Notes: generated from the letters alone by a model not told the origin. DNA of 64,000 bases from Paenibacillus larvae subsp. larvae (GCF_002003265.1 NZ_CP019687.1:3411001-3475000); one strand, 5' to 3'; positions 1-10,215 are shown, numbered from the stretch's first letter. Program-made: numbers and translations.

Positions 1-1157
<1,157 letters not shown>

Positions 1158-1240
1158 TAAAGAAACAACTGTTCTAAGTACACTTTGCTTCGCTGCTAGT
1201 TTTCAGGGTGCAAGAGGCTGGTTCAAGCTGCATGCCTTTT

Positions 1241-1392
1241 CTAAGGCAGGATATTTTCTCGCAGCCTGATCGAAGCAGTAACGCTTCGAAAAATCCGATC
1301 TGAATGGCCATATTTTGCTTCGCAAAAATGGTAGTCTAAGGTAGGATATTTTTTCGCAGTCTGATCGAAGAAGCAATGCTTCGAAAAATCCG
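1241..1392 (+). repeat. 57-bp direct repeat in the 23S-5S spacer
   Basis: Two copies, 1241-1297 and 1336-1392, begin CTAAGG and end AAAAATCCG; they match at 51 of 57 positions. Each copy contains a CGAAG...CTTCG hairpin, and a third hairpin (TTTTGC-TTC-GCAAAA, 1313-1327) lies between them. The second copy ends exactly one base before the inferred 5S start. I infer these arms belong to the precursor processing structure, or are the product of a local duplication. Confidence 0.85.
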
Positions 1393-1510
1393 GTTTGGTG
1401 ACGATAGCGGAAGGGAACCACGCGTACCCATCCCGAACACGGCCGTTAAGCCTTCCAGCGTCGATGGTACTTGGACCGAAGGGTCCTGGGAGAGTAGGAC
1501 GTTGCCAAGC
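1393..1510 (+). rRNA. rrf: 5S ribosomal RNA
   Basis: The sequence has the conserved 5S core (CCCGAACACGG at 1432-1442) and complementary ends: GTTTGGTGAC at 1393 pairs with GTTGCCAAGC at 1501-1510, allowing G-U pairs. Length is about 118 nt, typical for Firmicutes. Ends are set by the terminal helix and may differ by one or two bases. Its maturation enzyme, RNase M5, is encoded at 16517. Confidence 0.95.
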
Positions 1511-1518
1511 AATAAGAA

Positions 1519-1552
1519 AACCTTTTTGGAACTAATCCAAAAAGGTTTTTTT
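1519..1552 (+). terminator. Rho-independent terminator of the rRNA operon
   Basis: A perfect 12-bp stem (AACCTTTTTGGA / TCCAAAAAGGTT) with a five-base loop is followed by a T run, 9 nt after the 5S end. Confidence 0.92.
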
Positions 1553-1717
1553 GTTTTAATGATTTTTCACCATTAAGACTCGAGACGCGTATACTTTCTT
1601 TATATTTTCTGAGTGAAGGGGAGAGTGAGGCTAGGGATTTAGTTGGACACTTTGGATGCAAAAGTAAGATAACCAAAAGGTGGTATCAACTTCCCTAGCG
1701 TAAGTTATAACAGGAGA

Positions 1718-2233
1718 CTATTGACGGTAGCAAGATAGTGTCCACCGGGTTATGAGCACCCATGAAACATCCTTGAGCTGTTTGCAGCGCATCAGAAAGA
1801 AAAACCGCGGTAACAGAATCCAGAGGTGGAAAAAGAACAGATCTCCCCGCACTAGTACAGGCAGCCAAACAAAAAAAGCTAATATAACCAATCCTCCTAT
1901 GGCAAATACGTGCAAGTGCAGTTTCATCATTGTAGTGTATTTAACATATTTGGTTGGGAGATAGCCCACCCAAAGCAACTGGTACTGCCAGGTCCAGCCT
2001 GTATCTGGACGGTAAGGTCCTATTTTTACCAATGCCATTAATAAAAGGGCATGAAGCAGGAAGATAACCCCTGCGCTTAAGACACTTAAACCTGCATCTA
2101 TAAATGAGACTGTTTTCAGACACCAGACCAATGCGGTTAAGGCATACAAGCTTCCGAACAAAGGGTTCATTTTAAACTTTCGGAGCAGCGTATATTCATA
2201 AATTGTGGCTTCTTGAGAAAGTGGATGCTGCAA
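1718..2233 (-). CDS. Multipass membrane protein of unknown function
   Basis: I do not recognise this family. The 171-residue product has about four hydrophobic segments (roughly residues 26-44, 47-71, 106-127 and 130-147), separated by a polar loop rich in Trp, Tyr and Lys. I chose the TTG at 2233 because an AAAGGAAG ribosome site precedes it by about six bases. An ATG 33 bp upstream (2266) lacks a good site, and an internal ATG follows 22 codons later. The gene runs against the rRNA operon and away from gin. Function cannot be assigned; a role in the membrane is all that can be inferred. Confidence 0.7.
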   Translation of the reverse strand: MQHPLSQEATIYEYTLLRKFKMNPLFGSLYALTALVWCLKTVSFIDAGLSVLSAGVIFLLHALLLMALVKIGPYRPDTGWTWQYQLLWVGYLPTKYVKYTTMMKLHLHVFAIGGLVILAFFVWLPVLVRGDLFFFHLWILLPRFFFLMRCKQLKDVSWVLITRWTLSCYRQ

Positions 2234-2324
2234 ATAGATCTTCCTTTCTAAGACAGGTAGTACCATAATTATCGGTAGGATAGGCTCTATTTGTTATGGA
2301 ATGGAAGACTCTTTTTTAGATAAG

Positions 2325-2353
2325 GTTTAAGAGAAGAGATTCTGGGTATACTA
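2325..2353 (+). promoter_or_regulatory. SigF-type promoter of gin
   Basis: The -35 GTTTA (2325-2329) and -10 GGGTATACTA (2344-2353), separated by 14 bp, match the forespore SigF consensus (GYWTA and GGnnAnAnTR) at every defined base. Start of transcription would be near 2360, 40 bp before gin. The B. subtilis orthologue csfB is SigF-dependent. Confidence 0.8.
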
Positions 2354-2399
2354 GAATGAAAACGGATTCTAAGAATTGCAAAAAGGACGGGATGATCCG

Positions 2400-2585
2400 A
2401 TGGAAAAGCCGGTGGTATGCACATGCACCTGTATTATTTGCGGCAGGGAAGAAACCGATGGCATTACGGTATTGGACGGTTTTATTTGCGAAGCATGTGA
2501 GGCAGAAATGGTGCGCACCGATGTATGCGATACCAAATATCCTTTTTTTGTTCATCAAATGAAAAAGTATCTGTTAAAAAAGTAA
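2400..2585 (+). CDS. gin: Anti-sigma factor Gin (CsfB), forespore
   Basis: Gin binds SigG and SigE to keep them inactive until the proper stage of sporulation. The 61-residue protein has the family's zinc-binding layout: a CxxC pair (CIICGREE, near residues 10-13) and a second pair (CEAC), followed by EMVRTDV, which is diagnostic. The start is the ATG at 2400, with AAAGGACGG about ten bases upstream; a longer frame from 2376 lacks a site. It is a single-gene unit behind a SigF-type promoter. In B. subtilis csfB occupies the same position, upstream of yaaO and tmk. Confidence 0.93.
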   Translation: MEKPVVCTCTCIICGREETDGITVLDGFICEACEAEMVRTDVCDTKYPFFVHQMKKYLLKK

Positions 2586-2615
2586 ATTACTTTATTTAAT
2601 TACCCAGATTTCAAT

Positions 2616-2637
2616 GGCCCTTTTGCGGCCTTTTTTT
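2616..2637 (+). terminator. Possible weak terminator after gin
   Basis: A short GGCC...GGCC stem (four base pairs, seven-base loop) is followed directly by seven T residues. The short stem makes it doubtful. Confidence 0.4.
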
Positions 2638-2779
2638 CTTGTAACCCTGACAGTCAGCTTCCCTTCCATGTTTACTTTGAAAAATATGGAACTGCCTTTT
2701 CATAATATTGAAGTCAAGAAAAATTCCCCTTCTGGTATAATCAAGAGAAACAGAAAAACAGGAAGGGAGATTATTACTG

Positions 2780-4249
2780 TTGCTACCAAGACACAGAGCC
2801 CCTTTATATGAACAAATGATCCAACATGCAGACGGGAATCCGGCCAGCTTCCACGTACCCGGACATAAATCGGGGCGGGGAGCCATGAACTGGCAAGCCC
2901 CGTTTTACGAATCGATCCTAAAGATCGATTATACAGAAATTCCCGGGCTGGATGATCTCCATCAGCCTGAAGGTGCGATCCGCGAAGCCCAGGAACTGGC
3001 TGCCGATTGCTTTGGTGCCGAAGAAACGCACTTTCTGGTCGGTGGCAGCACCGTAGGAAATCTCGCCATGATCCTCTCCGTATGCCGGAGGGGGGATTTA
3101 CTTCTTGTGCAGCGGAATGCTCATAAGTCTATTATTCACGGCTTAATGCTGGCCGGTGTGCGGGCGGTTTTCCTAATACCGCAGTGGGATCAGGAGAGCG
3201 GTATAGCGGCCGGTGTGCGTCTGGAAGACGTCTCGTCAGCTTTATGTACCTATCCCGAAGCCAAAGGACTGTTGATTACCAATCCAAATTACTTCGGGAT
3301 GGGACAGCAGTTAAAACCGATTGCCGACCTTATGCACGCTCATGGTAAGCCTCTGCTGGTAGATGAGGCCCATGGTGCTCATTACGGATTTCATCCCGAG
3401 CTTCCGCCTTCCGCTCTTTCCTCCGGGGCAGATGCGGTCGTACAGTCCACACATAAAATGCTGACGGCCATGACGATGGGGGCCATGCTGCACGTTCAAG
3501 GCAGCTTGATTGACCGGTCTGAGATTAAACGGCAGCTAACAATACTGCAAAGCTCCAGTCCGTCGTATCCTATTTTGGCTTCCCTGGATTTGGCCCGGCG
3601 CCAGATGCACATACAGGGGGAAGCGGATATCCAGAAGGGGATGGATACCGTACGATTCTTTCGCAAAAGGATGGAGGAACTTCCCCGGTTTGAGATAGTA
3701 TCACCTACTGTTAATAGTGTTTTTGATACGCTGGACCCATTTAAAATAACCGTCTCTGACCGCCGAGGCGTAATGAGCGGTCCGGAAATCCAGAGAAACC
3801 TTGAGTCTAAAGGGTGTTATGTGGAACTGGCAACACCTCGGCAGGTACTGCTTCTATTCACCCTGGCTTCTACTCAAGAAGAAGCGGCCCGGGCTAGTAA
3901 TGCCTTCCGCCGTATGGAGTCTGATTTTTGTATCAATAAGGAGGAACTAAAGGCCCAGGCAGCGAATATGATGAATAACCCTCATGTTTCGTCAATATCC
4001 GCCCCGGTTGTCTTTGATCTCCATCCTAATACTGAACGGATTAACCAAAGCCGCAGTGTTCCCATTCATCAAGCTGCCGGCCTGTATTCGGCTGAGATGG
4101 TGATTCCTTACCCGCCGGGTATTCCGGTCTTGTACCCAGGTGAACTAATTACAACTGAAACTGCCCGGTATTTGGAGGAATTGGCCGTTCAAGGTATTCG
4201 TTTTCATGGATCAAGAGAGGCCACAGCCGGATATTTGCAGGTATACTAA
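2780..4249 (+). CDS. Orn/Lys/Arg decarboxylase family protein (YaaO/SpeA type)
   Basis: This is a fold-type I, PLP-dependent basic amino acid decarboxylase of 489 residues, close to B. subtilis YaaO (480). Visible hallmarks are VPGHKSGRG (26-34), DEAHGAHYG (195-203) and the PLP-lysine motif STHKML with Lys226. A C-terminal Orn/Arg decarboxylase domain follows from about residue 385. The start is a TTG with GGAAGGGA upstream. The substrate (lysine, ornithine or arginine) cannot be read from the sequence. It sits upstream of tmk as in Bacillus, but xpaC and yaaN, which lie between csfB and yaaO there, are missing here. Confidence 0.92.
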   Translation: MLPRHRAPLYEQMIQHADGNPASFHVPGHKSGRGAMNWQAPFYESILKIDYTEIPGLDDLHQPEGAIREAQELAADCFGAEETHFLVGGSTVGNLAMILSVCRRGDLLLVQRNAHKSIIHGLMLAGVRAVFLIPQWDQESGIAAGVRLEDVSSALCTYPEAKGLLITNPNYFGMGQQLKPIADLMHAHGKPLLVDEAHGAHYGFHPELPPSALSSGADAVVQSTHKMLTAMTMGAMLHVQGSLIDRSEIKRQLTILQSSSPSYPILASLDLARRQMHIQGEADIQKGMDTVRFFRKRMEELPRFEIVSPTVNSVFDTLDPFKITVSDRRGVMSGPEIQRNLESKGCYVELATPRQVLLLFTLASTQEEAARASNAFRRMESDFCINKEELKAQAANMMNNPHVSSISAPVVFDLHPNTERINQSRSVPIHQAAGLYSAEMVIPYPPGIPVLYPGELITTETARYLEELAVQGIRFHGSREATAGYLQVY

Positions 4250-4319
4250 GGGTCCAAGATATAACTGGCAAAGCTGGGTTATCGCAGCTATGTTTCAGCT
4301 GAATTTTTAGGAGGGTAAT

Positions 4320-5347
<1,028 letters not shown>

Positions 5348-5393
5348 ACAGATCATATAGATAAACGATATTCCCAACAAAAGGAGGCCCCAG

Positions 5394-5840
5394 GTGAAAA
5401 TTAACCCAGGGTGGCATCCCACCAGTAAAAATATGAAAGTTTCGGAAAATCCGGTGCCATCCCATACTTCTCTGAAAAATTTTTCCGAAATGATGATCCG
5501 GCATGATAATAAGGTCACCCAGGAGCAGCTTGTCCGCCTATTCGAGCAAATCGGTCTGCAGGGTGACCGTCTTTCTAGGAATATGACCCTCAGAGAACTC
5601 AGAGAGTATAAACTTCTGGTTAAAAAGTTTCTGGAGGAAACAGCGCGCCGCGGGGTCCATCTGAAGGACACACGCGGATGGGACCGCCGAGGGAGAAGCA
5701 AGAGGTACAAACTGCTTGAAGAGGTAGATGCGGAACTGCTTCAAATGGCGGATGAACTTCTGGAGACCGAACAGGGCCGGATTAACTTATTGCACCAGAT
5801 TGGTGAAATTCGTGGGATGTTAATACACTTTCTTTACTAA
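5394..5840 (+). CDS. yaaR: YaaR family protein (DUF327)
   Basis: This is a small conserved protein of unknown biochemical function, always found between darA and holB in Bacillales. The 148-residue product is mostly helical and charged. Its central segment (TLRELREYKLLVKKFLEE and RRGRSKRYKLLEEVD) is typical of DUF327. The start is GTG at 5394, behind AAAGGAGG. It is probably co-transcribed with darA and holB. Confidence 0.92.
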   Translation: MKINPGWHPTSKNMKVSENPVPSHTSLKNFSEMMIRHDNKVTQEQLVRLFEQIGLQGDRLSRNMTLRELREYKLLVKKFLEETARRGVHLKDTRGWDRRGRSKRYKLLEEVDAELLQMADELLETEQGRINLLHQIGEIRGMLIHFLY

Positions 5841-5891
5841 GCACATGATGGTTGATCCGCCTTAAGAAATTCGGACGGAGTGTATTCAGCT

Positions 5892-6857
5892 ATGTCTTTT
5901 CAGTCTATACGTGGACAAGCCACGGCTAAGCGAATGCTGCAAAACAGCTTACGGGAAGATAAAATTTCCCATGCCTATATTTTCAGCGGACCAGTAGGTA
6001 CGGGCCGCAAACAAATGGCAATAGAATTTGCCAAAGCGATCTATTGTTTGAATGGAGACGGTGATTCCTGCGGAGAATGCAGAGAGTGCCGCAAGGTTGA
6101 ACATGGGAATCACCCAGATTTATATATGATAGAACCTGATGGGGCTTCGATTAAAATCGATCAGATCCGGGAGCTGCAAAAGGAATTCTCCTATAAATCG
6201 GCTTCTTCGAGTACCAAGATATATATAGTAAGTGAAGCAGAAACAATGACAACTCAGGCAGCTAACAGCCTGCTCAAGTTTTTGGAAGAACCCGTGTCAC
6301 AAGTAGTGGCGATTCTCATTACGGAAAACGGACATGCCTTGCTTCCAACTATCCAATCGCGGGCTCAGTGGATTTCATTTACTCCTATGCCACGTGCTGA
6401 AATGACACGCATATTAATCGAAGAAGGTTTTCCTGAGATACTGGTTCGCTCTGCCGTCCAGATGACGGCTGGGGTCCAACTCATAGAAGCAAATTGGTTT
6501 GCAGAGATGAGAAACCTAGTGATACAATTACTGAAAGAGACTTTAACCAGATTTCCCTTATCATTCATCACAGTACAGCAGAAGCTGATCAAAACCAATT
6601 TGAACGAGCATATGCCTGTCCTGTTTGATTTTATTATCTTATGGTTGAAGGATATGGTGCGCTTGCGTCTTGGACGCAATGAGCCTTTTGTATATATGGA
6701 TCAATTGGACTGGATGAGTTCCCTCGCATTCAGTCGGGATGTGACAGACTGGGTGCAAATGATGGAGCAGGCTGTTGAACTTCAAAAACGCTTGCGTTCT
6801 AACGCCAATCCGCAGTTGGTCATGGAGAAAATGCTTGTGGGGATACAGGGGGTGTAG
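5892..6857 (+). CDS. holB: DNA polymerase III subunit delta prime
   Basis: Delta prime is the stator of the clamp-loader complex that places the sliding clamp on primed DNA. The 321-residue AAA+ protein has the P-loop-like SGPVGTGRK (near 34-42), a four-cysteine zinc module (SCGECRECRK) after it, and the SLLKFLEEP sensor segment typical of HolB/DnaX. I chose ATG 5892 because GGACGGAG sits 10-12 bases upstream; a GTG at 5880 would overlap that site. It is followed after two bases by ricT. Confidence 0.94.
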   Translation: MSFQSIRGQATAKRMLQNSLREDKISHAYIFSGPVGTGRKQMAIEFAKAIYCLNGDGDSCGECRECRKVEHGNHPDLYMIEPDGASIKIDQIRELQKEFSYKSASSSTKIYIVSEAETMTTQAANSLLKFLEEPVSQVVAILITENGHALLPTIQSRAQWISFTPMPRAEMTRILIEEGFPEILVRSAVQMTAGVQLIEANWFAEMRNLVIQLLKETLTRFPLSFITVQQKLIKTNLNEHMPVLFDFIILWLKDMVRLRLGRNEPFVYMDQLDWMSSLAFSRDVTDWVQMMEQAVELQKRLRSNANPQLVMEKMLVGIQGV

Positions 6858-6859
6858 AA

Positions 6860-7669
6860 TTGTACTCAGTTGTAGGTGTCCGCTTTAAAAAAGCGGGTAA
6901 GATATATTATTTTGATCCTCTTGAACTGCCGATCGAAAAAGAACATGCCGTTATTGTCGAAACGGCCCGAGGGATCGAATACGGAAAGGTTGTTATTGGC
7001 AAGAAGACAGTTCAGGAGCAGGATGTGGTACTGCCTTTAAAAAAAGTTATTCGCATTGCTGATCAGGCGGATTCCGTTTTAGTGGAAGAGAATAAGAAGG
7101 CAGCCAAAGATGCTTTCTCGATCTGTCTGGACAAAATTAGACAACACCAGCTCAAAATGAAATTGGTGGATGTGGAATATACGTTTGACCGAAATAAAAT
7201 TATCTTTTATTTTACGGCTGAAGGCCGGGTCGATTTCCGGGAATTAGTCAAAGACCTGGCCAGCATCTTCAGAACCCGGATTGAACTCAGACAAATCGGT
7301 GTTCGTGATGAAGCCAAAATGCTTGGCGGAATAGGCCCATGTGGCCGGATTCTGTGCTGCTCGTCCTTTCTGGGGGATTTTGAACCTGTGTCCATTAAGA
7401 TGGCCAAAGACCAGAACCTTTCCCTAAATCCTACCAAAATTTCCGGATTGTGCGGTCGGTTAATGTGCTGTCTGAAGTACGAGCATGACAACTATGAAAG
7501 TGCCAAAGATACCCTGCCTACTGTTGGGAAAATGGTCATTACTTCTTATGGGAATGGTAAGGTCCTGGCACTTAATATGAATGCCAAAACCGCCAAGGTG
7601 CAGTTATTTGAACTCGGTAAAATAATGGATTTACCGTTCGATGACGTGGTAGAACAAGAAGTAACGTAA
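6860..7669 (+). CDS. ricT: Regulatory iron-sulfur-containing complex subunit RicT (YaaT, PSP1 domain)
   Basis: RicT joins RicA and RicF in a complex that promotes RNase Y-dependent mRNA maturation and speeds Spo0A phosphorylation. The 269-residue PSP1-domain protein keeps the conserved cysteines 161, 166, 167, 198, 203 and 204 (in PCGRILCC and LCGRLMCC) that serve the iron-sulfur clusters. The start is TTG with a GGGGG site, two bases after the holB stop, so the genes are translationally linked. The sequence agrees with the family over its full length. Confidence 0.95.
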   Translation: MYSVVGVRFKKAGKIYYFDPLELPIEKEHAVIVETARGIEYGKVVIGKKTVQEQDVVLPLKKVIRIADQADSVLVEENKKAAKDAFSICLDKIRQHQLKMKLVDVEYTFDRNKIIFYFTAEGRVDFRELVKDLASIFRTRIELRQIGVRDEAKMLGGIGPCGRILCCSSFLGDFEPVSIKMAKDQNLSLNPTKISGLCGRLMCCLKYEHDNYESAKDTLPTVGKMVITSYGNGKVLALNMNAKTAKVQLFELGKIMDLPFDDVVEQEVT

Positions 7670-7687
7670 ATGCACTGAGGTGAAACA

Positions 7688-8023
7688 GTGGATAAACAGG
7701 ATATTTTTGTTGAAGTCGGACAAATTGAAGAGCAAATGGGCAAGGCCTATGAAGAATTAGGCGCACTCAAGAAGAAAATTATTGCCCTGCTGGAGGAGAA
7801 TAAGCATTTAATGCTTGAAAATCAGCAGCTTCGTGCCGTCCTTCAAGAAAAGGAAAACGAATATATTCAGCGAACGTCTAAAGAAGATGTACCGAGCATT
7901 GGAGAAGGGCATGATAATCTCGCCAGGCTTTATAATGAAGGCTTCCATATCTGCAATGTGTACTATGGCCATCTTCGGACGGAGGGAGACTGCTTGTTCT
8001 GCCTATCCTTTTTGAATAAATAA
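7688..8023 (+). CDS. yabA: Replication initiation control protein YabA
   Basis: YabA restrains replication initiation by binding DnaA and the DnaN clamp. The 111-residue product has the expected N-terminal coiled coil (about residues 8-60, with leucine heptads) and a C-terminal zinc module, HICN then CLFC. The start is GTG behind GAGGTG. It ends the tmk-yabA operon, since a strong terminator follows 35 bp later. Confidence 0.95.
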   Translation: MDKQDIFVEVGQIEEQMGKAYEELGALKKKIIALLEENKHLMLENQQLRAVLQEKENEYIQRTSKEDVPSIGEGHDNLARLYNEGFHICNVYYGHLRTEGDCLFCLSFLNK

Positions 8024-8057
8024 TGCGGGTATACTCCCGCAGGAGCGTCGGGTACAC

Positions 8058-8086
8058 ACCGTAGGGGACCTCTCTACGGTTTTTTC
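8058..8086 (+). terminator. Terminator of the tmk-yabA operon
   Basis: The seven-bp stem ACCGTAG / CTACGGT is followed by TTTTTTC. A second small hairpin, GCGGG-TATACT-CCCGC, lies just upstream at 8025-8040 without a T run. Confidence 0.85.
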
Positions 8087-8113
8087 TATATGTACAAGGA
8101 GAAAGGAGTTACT

Positions 8114-8869
8114 ATGACAAGGGTTCCCTTACTACCACAAGAACGCATCGATGATTTGTTGACACATGGCCTGCACATTATTCAAAGCGAAGAGGTCTTC
8201 AGTTTTTCCTTAGATGCGGTGCTGCTTGCCCGGTTTTGCACGGTGCCAAACAAGGGGAAAATTATGGACTTATGCACGGGGAATGGTGTTATTCCTTTGC
8301 TGCTTTCCACTAGAACTAAAGCCCATATATGGGGTATTGAGATTCAACAAAAACTGGCAGATATGGCTATGAGAAATGTGGATCTCAACATGCTGCAGGA
8401 GCAGCTTCATATGATTCATGGTGATCTTCGCCACATTTACCAAGTTCTCGGAACGGGACAGTTTGACTTGGTGACTGTTAATCCACCCTATCTGCCTGTA
8501 CCGACAGGAGAAAAAAATAAAAATGAACATGTGGCCGCTGCCAGACATGAAATTTTTTGTACCCTGGAAGATGTGATTGTCGTTGCTTCCAAATTGTTGC
8601 GCACAGGTGGAAAAATGGCCATGGTACACAGGTCCAGCCGTCTGGTAGACATTTGTTTTTTGATGAGACAGTACCGGATTGAGCCGAAACGTATCCGGTT
8701 TATTCATCCGCGTATAGGGGAAGAAGCCATGATGGTTCTTATAGAAGGAGTGAAAGATGGCAAGCCTGAAATTAGGACCCAACCCCCCCTCATCGTTTAT
8801 AACGAGCAGAATGAGTATTGTGATGAACTTATGGCAGTCTATTACGGGGAAAGAACAGCATTGGAATGA
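8114..8869 (+). CDS. trmN6: tRNA1(Val) (adenine-N6)-methyltransferase, TrmN6 (YabB)
   Basis: This SAM-dependent methyltransferase modifies A37 of tRNA-Val in its family. The 251-residue protein shows SAM motif I (DLCTGNGVIPL, 52-62) and the catalytic NPPY at 123-126 used for exocyclic amino methylation of adenine. The start is ATG 8114 with GAAAGGAG five bases upstream; the in-frame ATG at 8090 is upstream of that site. It is followed directly by rsmI. The GIY-YIG gene yazA, which separates them in B. subtilis, is absent. Confidence 0.92.
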   Translation: MTRVPLLPQERIDDLLTHGLHIIQSEEVFSFSLDAVLLARFCTVPNKGKIMDLCTGNGVIPLLLSTRTKAHIWGIEIQQKLADMAMRNVDLNMLQEQLHMIHGDLRHIYQVLGTGQFDLVTVNPPYLPVPTGEKNKNEHVAAARHEIFCTLEDVIVVASKLLRTGGKMAMVHRSSRLVDICFLMRQYRIEPKRIRFIHPRIGEEAMMVLIEGVKDGKPEIRTQPPLIVYNEQNEYCDELMAVYYGERTALE

Positions 8870-8879
8870 GGGGATATAG

Positions 8880-9749
8880 ATGAAGATACAAAAAAGCTAT
8901 CAGAATACGGAAAGCGGGGGGGTCTTATATTTAGTAGGAACACCTATCGGTAACCTGGAAGACATTACATACCGGGCTGTCCGTATTTTACAGGAGGCGG
9001 AGATTATAGCGGCTGAGGATACGAGACAAACCCGCAAGCTTTTAACCCATCTCGGTATATCGGGACGGTTGGTCAGTTATCATGAACATAATAAGCGGGC
9101 CAGTGGTCCTGAATTGATCCGCCTGATGAAAGAGGGAACTACTATAGCCCTGGTCAGTGATGCGGGGCTTCCTGCCATCTCCGATCCAGGGACGGATTTA
9201 GCCCAGATGGCCATGGAAGAGGGGATTCCTGTTATTCCCATTCCCGGTCCTAATGCAGCTTTATCTGCACTAATCGCTTCGGGGATGCCGACAGATGCTT
9301 TTACATTCCTGGGATTCATGCCAAGGGATCGAAAAAGGCTGGAAGAGCACCTTAAACGGTGGAAGCATGTGTCTTCAACCTTCTTACTGTACGAGTCCCC
9401 TCACCGTATTATCAAAACGCTGGAAGGAATAGAGGAACATTGGGGGAATAGGCAGATATGCCTGGCTAGGGAACTGACTAAACGGCATGAAGAATTTGTC
9501 AGAGGCTCAGTTCGTGAATGTTTGGCCCATTTGGAGGAATATCCACCAATAGGAGAATATTGCCTAATTATGGAAGGAACTGGAGAGGCGGATGCCGAAG
9601 AAGAGATATGGTGGAAAAAATTATCACTGGAGGAACATGTAGCCCACTATCTTGCCCTGCACGGAAACAAGAAAGAAGCGATCAAACAAACGGCTGCCGA
9701 CCGGAAATTGCCCAAACGGGAAGTATATAATCATTTGCTGGATTCTTAA
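8880..9749 (+). CDS. rsmI: 16S rRNA (cytidine1402-2'-O)-methyltransferase
   Basis: RsmI methylates the ribose of C1402 at the decoding centre. The 289-residue tetrapyrrole-methylase-fold protein has the signature LVGTPIGNLEDIT (about 19-31), AAEDTRQTRKLL, and VSDAGLPAISDPG in the SAM-binding core. The ATG at 8880 follows GAGGGG at about seven bases. It is 10 bp after trmN6 and closes this pair of RNA-modification genes. Confidence 0.95.
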   Translation: MKIQKSYQNTESGGVLYLVGTPIGNLEDITYRAVRILQEAEIIAAEDTRQTRKLLTHLGISGRLVSYHEHNKRASGPELIRLMKEGTTIALVSDAGLPAISDPGTDLAQMAMEEGIPVIPIPGPNAALSALIASGMPTDAFTFLGFMPRDRKRLEEHLKRWKHVSSTFLLYESPHRIIKTLEGIEEHWGNRQICLARELTKRHEEFVRGSVRECLAHLEEYPPIGEYCLIMEGTGEADAEEEIWWKKLSLEEHVAHYLALHGNKKEAIKQTAADRKLPKREVYNHLLDS

Positions 9750-9755
9750 TCCCAG

Positions 9756-9803
9756 AAAAAAAGATCTCTAGTTCACAGTGAAAATATCACCGGAACTAGA
9801 GAT
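9756..9803 (-). terminator. Terminator of abrB (minus strand)
   Basis: An 11-bp perfect inverted repeat (ATCTCTAGTTC at 9764 / GAACTAGAGAT at 9793), with an inner GTGA/TCAC stem, has a seven-base A run on its plus-strand left side. On the minus strand this is a hairpin followed by T7, about 70 bp past the abrB stop. No T run follows on the plus strand. Confidence 0.85.
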
Positions 9804-9873
9804 ATCAAGGAGATATGAAAAAGGTTAGAATTACCAATAGAAAAATTGCTCTTTCTATTATAACCTATATTCT

Positions 9874-10128
9874 TTATTTTGTCACAGGGATTGGCATTTC
9901 AGACAAACAATTTTGGCAAACGATTTTGCCTTTGAAGTAAGTTACGTTTTCAGCGTTGCCGCAGAAAATACAAGCAGGCTCGTATTTTTTCAACATAATG
10001 CGCTCGCCGTCTACGTAAATTTCCAGAGCGTCTTTTTCACCAATGCCTAAAGTACGGCGAAGTTCGATTGGGATGACTACCCGTCCTAATTCGTCAACTT
10101 TTCTTACAATACCAGTAGATTTCATCAT
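9874..10128 (-). CDS. abrB: Transition-state regulator AbrB
   Basis: AbrB represses post-exponential genes during growth and is itself shut off by Spo0A. The 84-residue protein has the swapped-hairpin DNA-binding domain almost unchanged (STGIVRKVDELGRVVIP through KDALEIYVDGE, residues 4-43). Its C-terminus differs from B. subtilis AbrB: a CIFC / CQNC pair (Cys53, 56, 71, 74) suggests a small zinc module instead of the usual multimerisation tail. The start at 10128 has AAGGAG eight bases upstream. A SigA promoter and two Spo0A boxes precede it. Confidence 0.95.
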   Translation of the reverse strand: MMKSTGIVRKVDELGRVVIPIELRRTLGIGEKDALEIYVDGERIMLKKYEPACIFCGNAENVTYFKGKIVCQNCLSEMPIPVTK

Positions 10129-10153
10129 CTATGATTCTCCTTCCAATTGCTGA

Positions 10154-10170
10154 ATCGTCAATATTCGACA
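10154..10170 (-). promoter_or_regulatory. Tandem Spo0A boxes in the abrB leader
   Basis: Reading the minus strand, a perfect TGTCGAA (10170-10164) is followed three bases later by TGACGAT (10160-10154, 6 of 7). They would sit at about +10 to +26 from the start of transcription, the same place and spacing as the repressing boxes at B. subtilis abrB. Confidence 0.85.
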
Positions 10171-10186
10171 TTCTTTTTCTTTATTA

Positions 10187-10215
10187 ACTATACCAACCAT
10201 TCCCAGTTTAGTCAA
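10187..10215 (-). promoter_or_regulatory. SigA promoter of abrB
   Basis: On the minus strand, TTGACT (10215-10210) and TATAGT (10192-10187) are separated by 17 bp. An exact 10-bp tandem duplication (TTTAGCTGAC twice on the plus strand, 10231-10250) lies just upstream. Confidence 0.85.
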
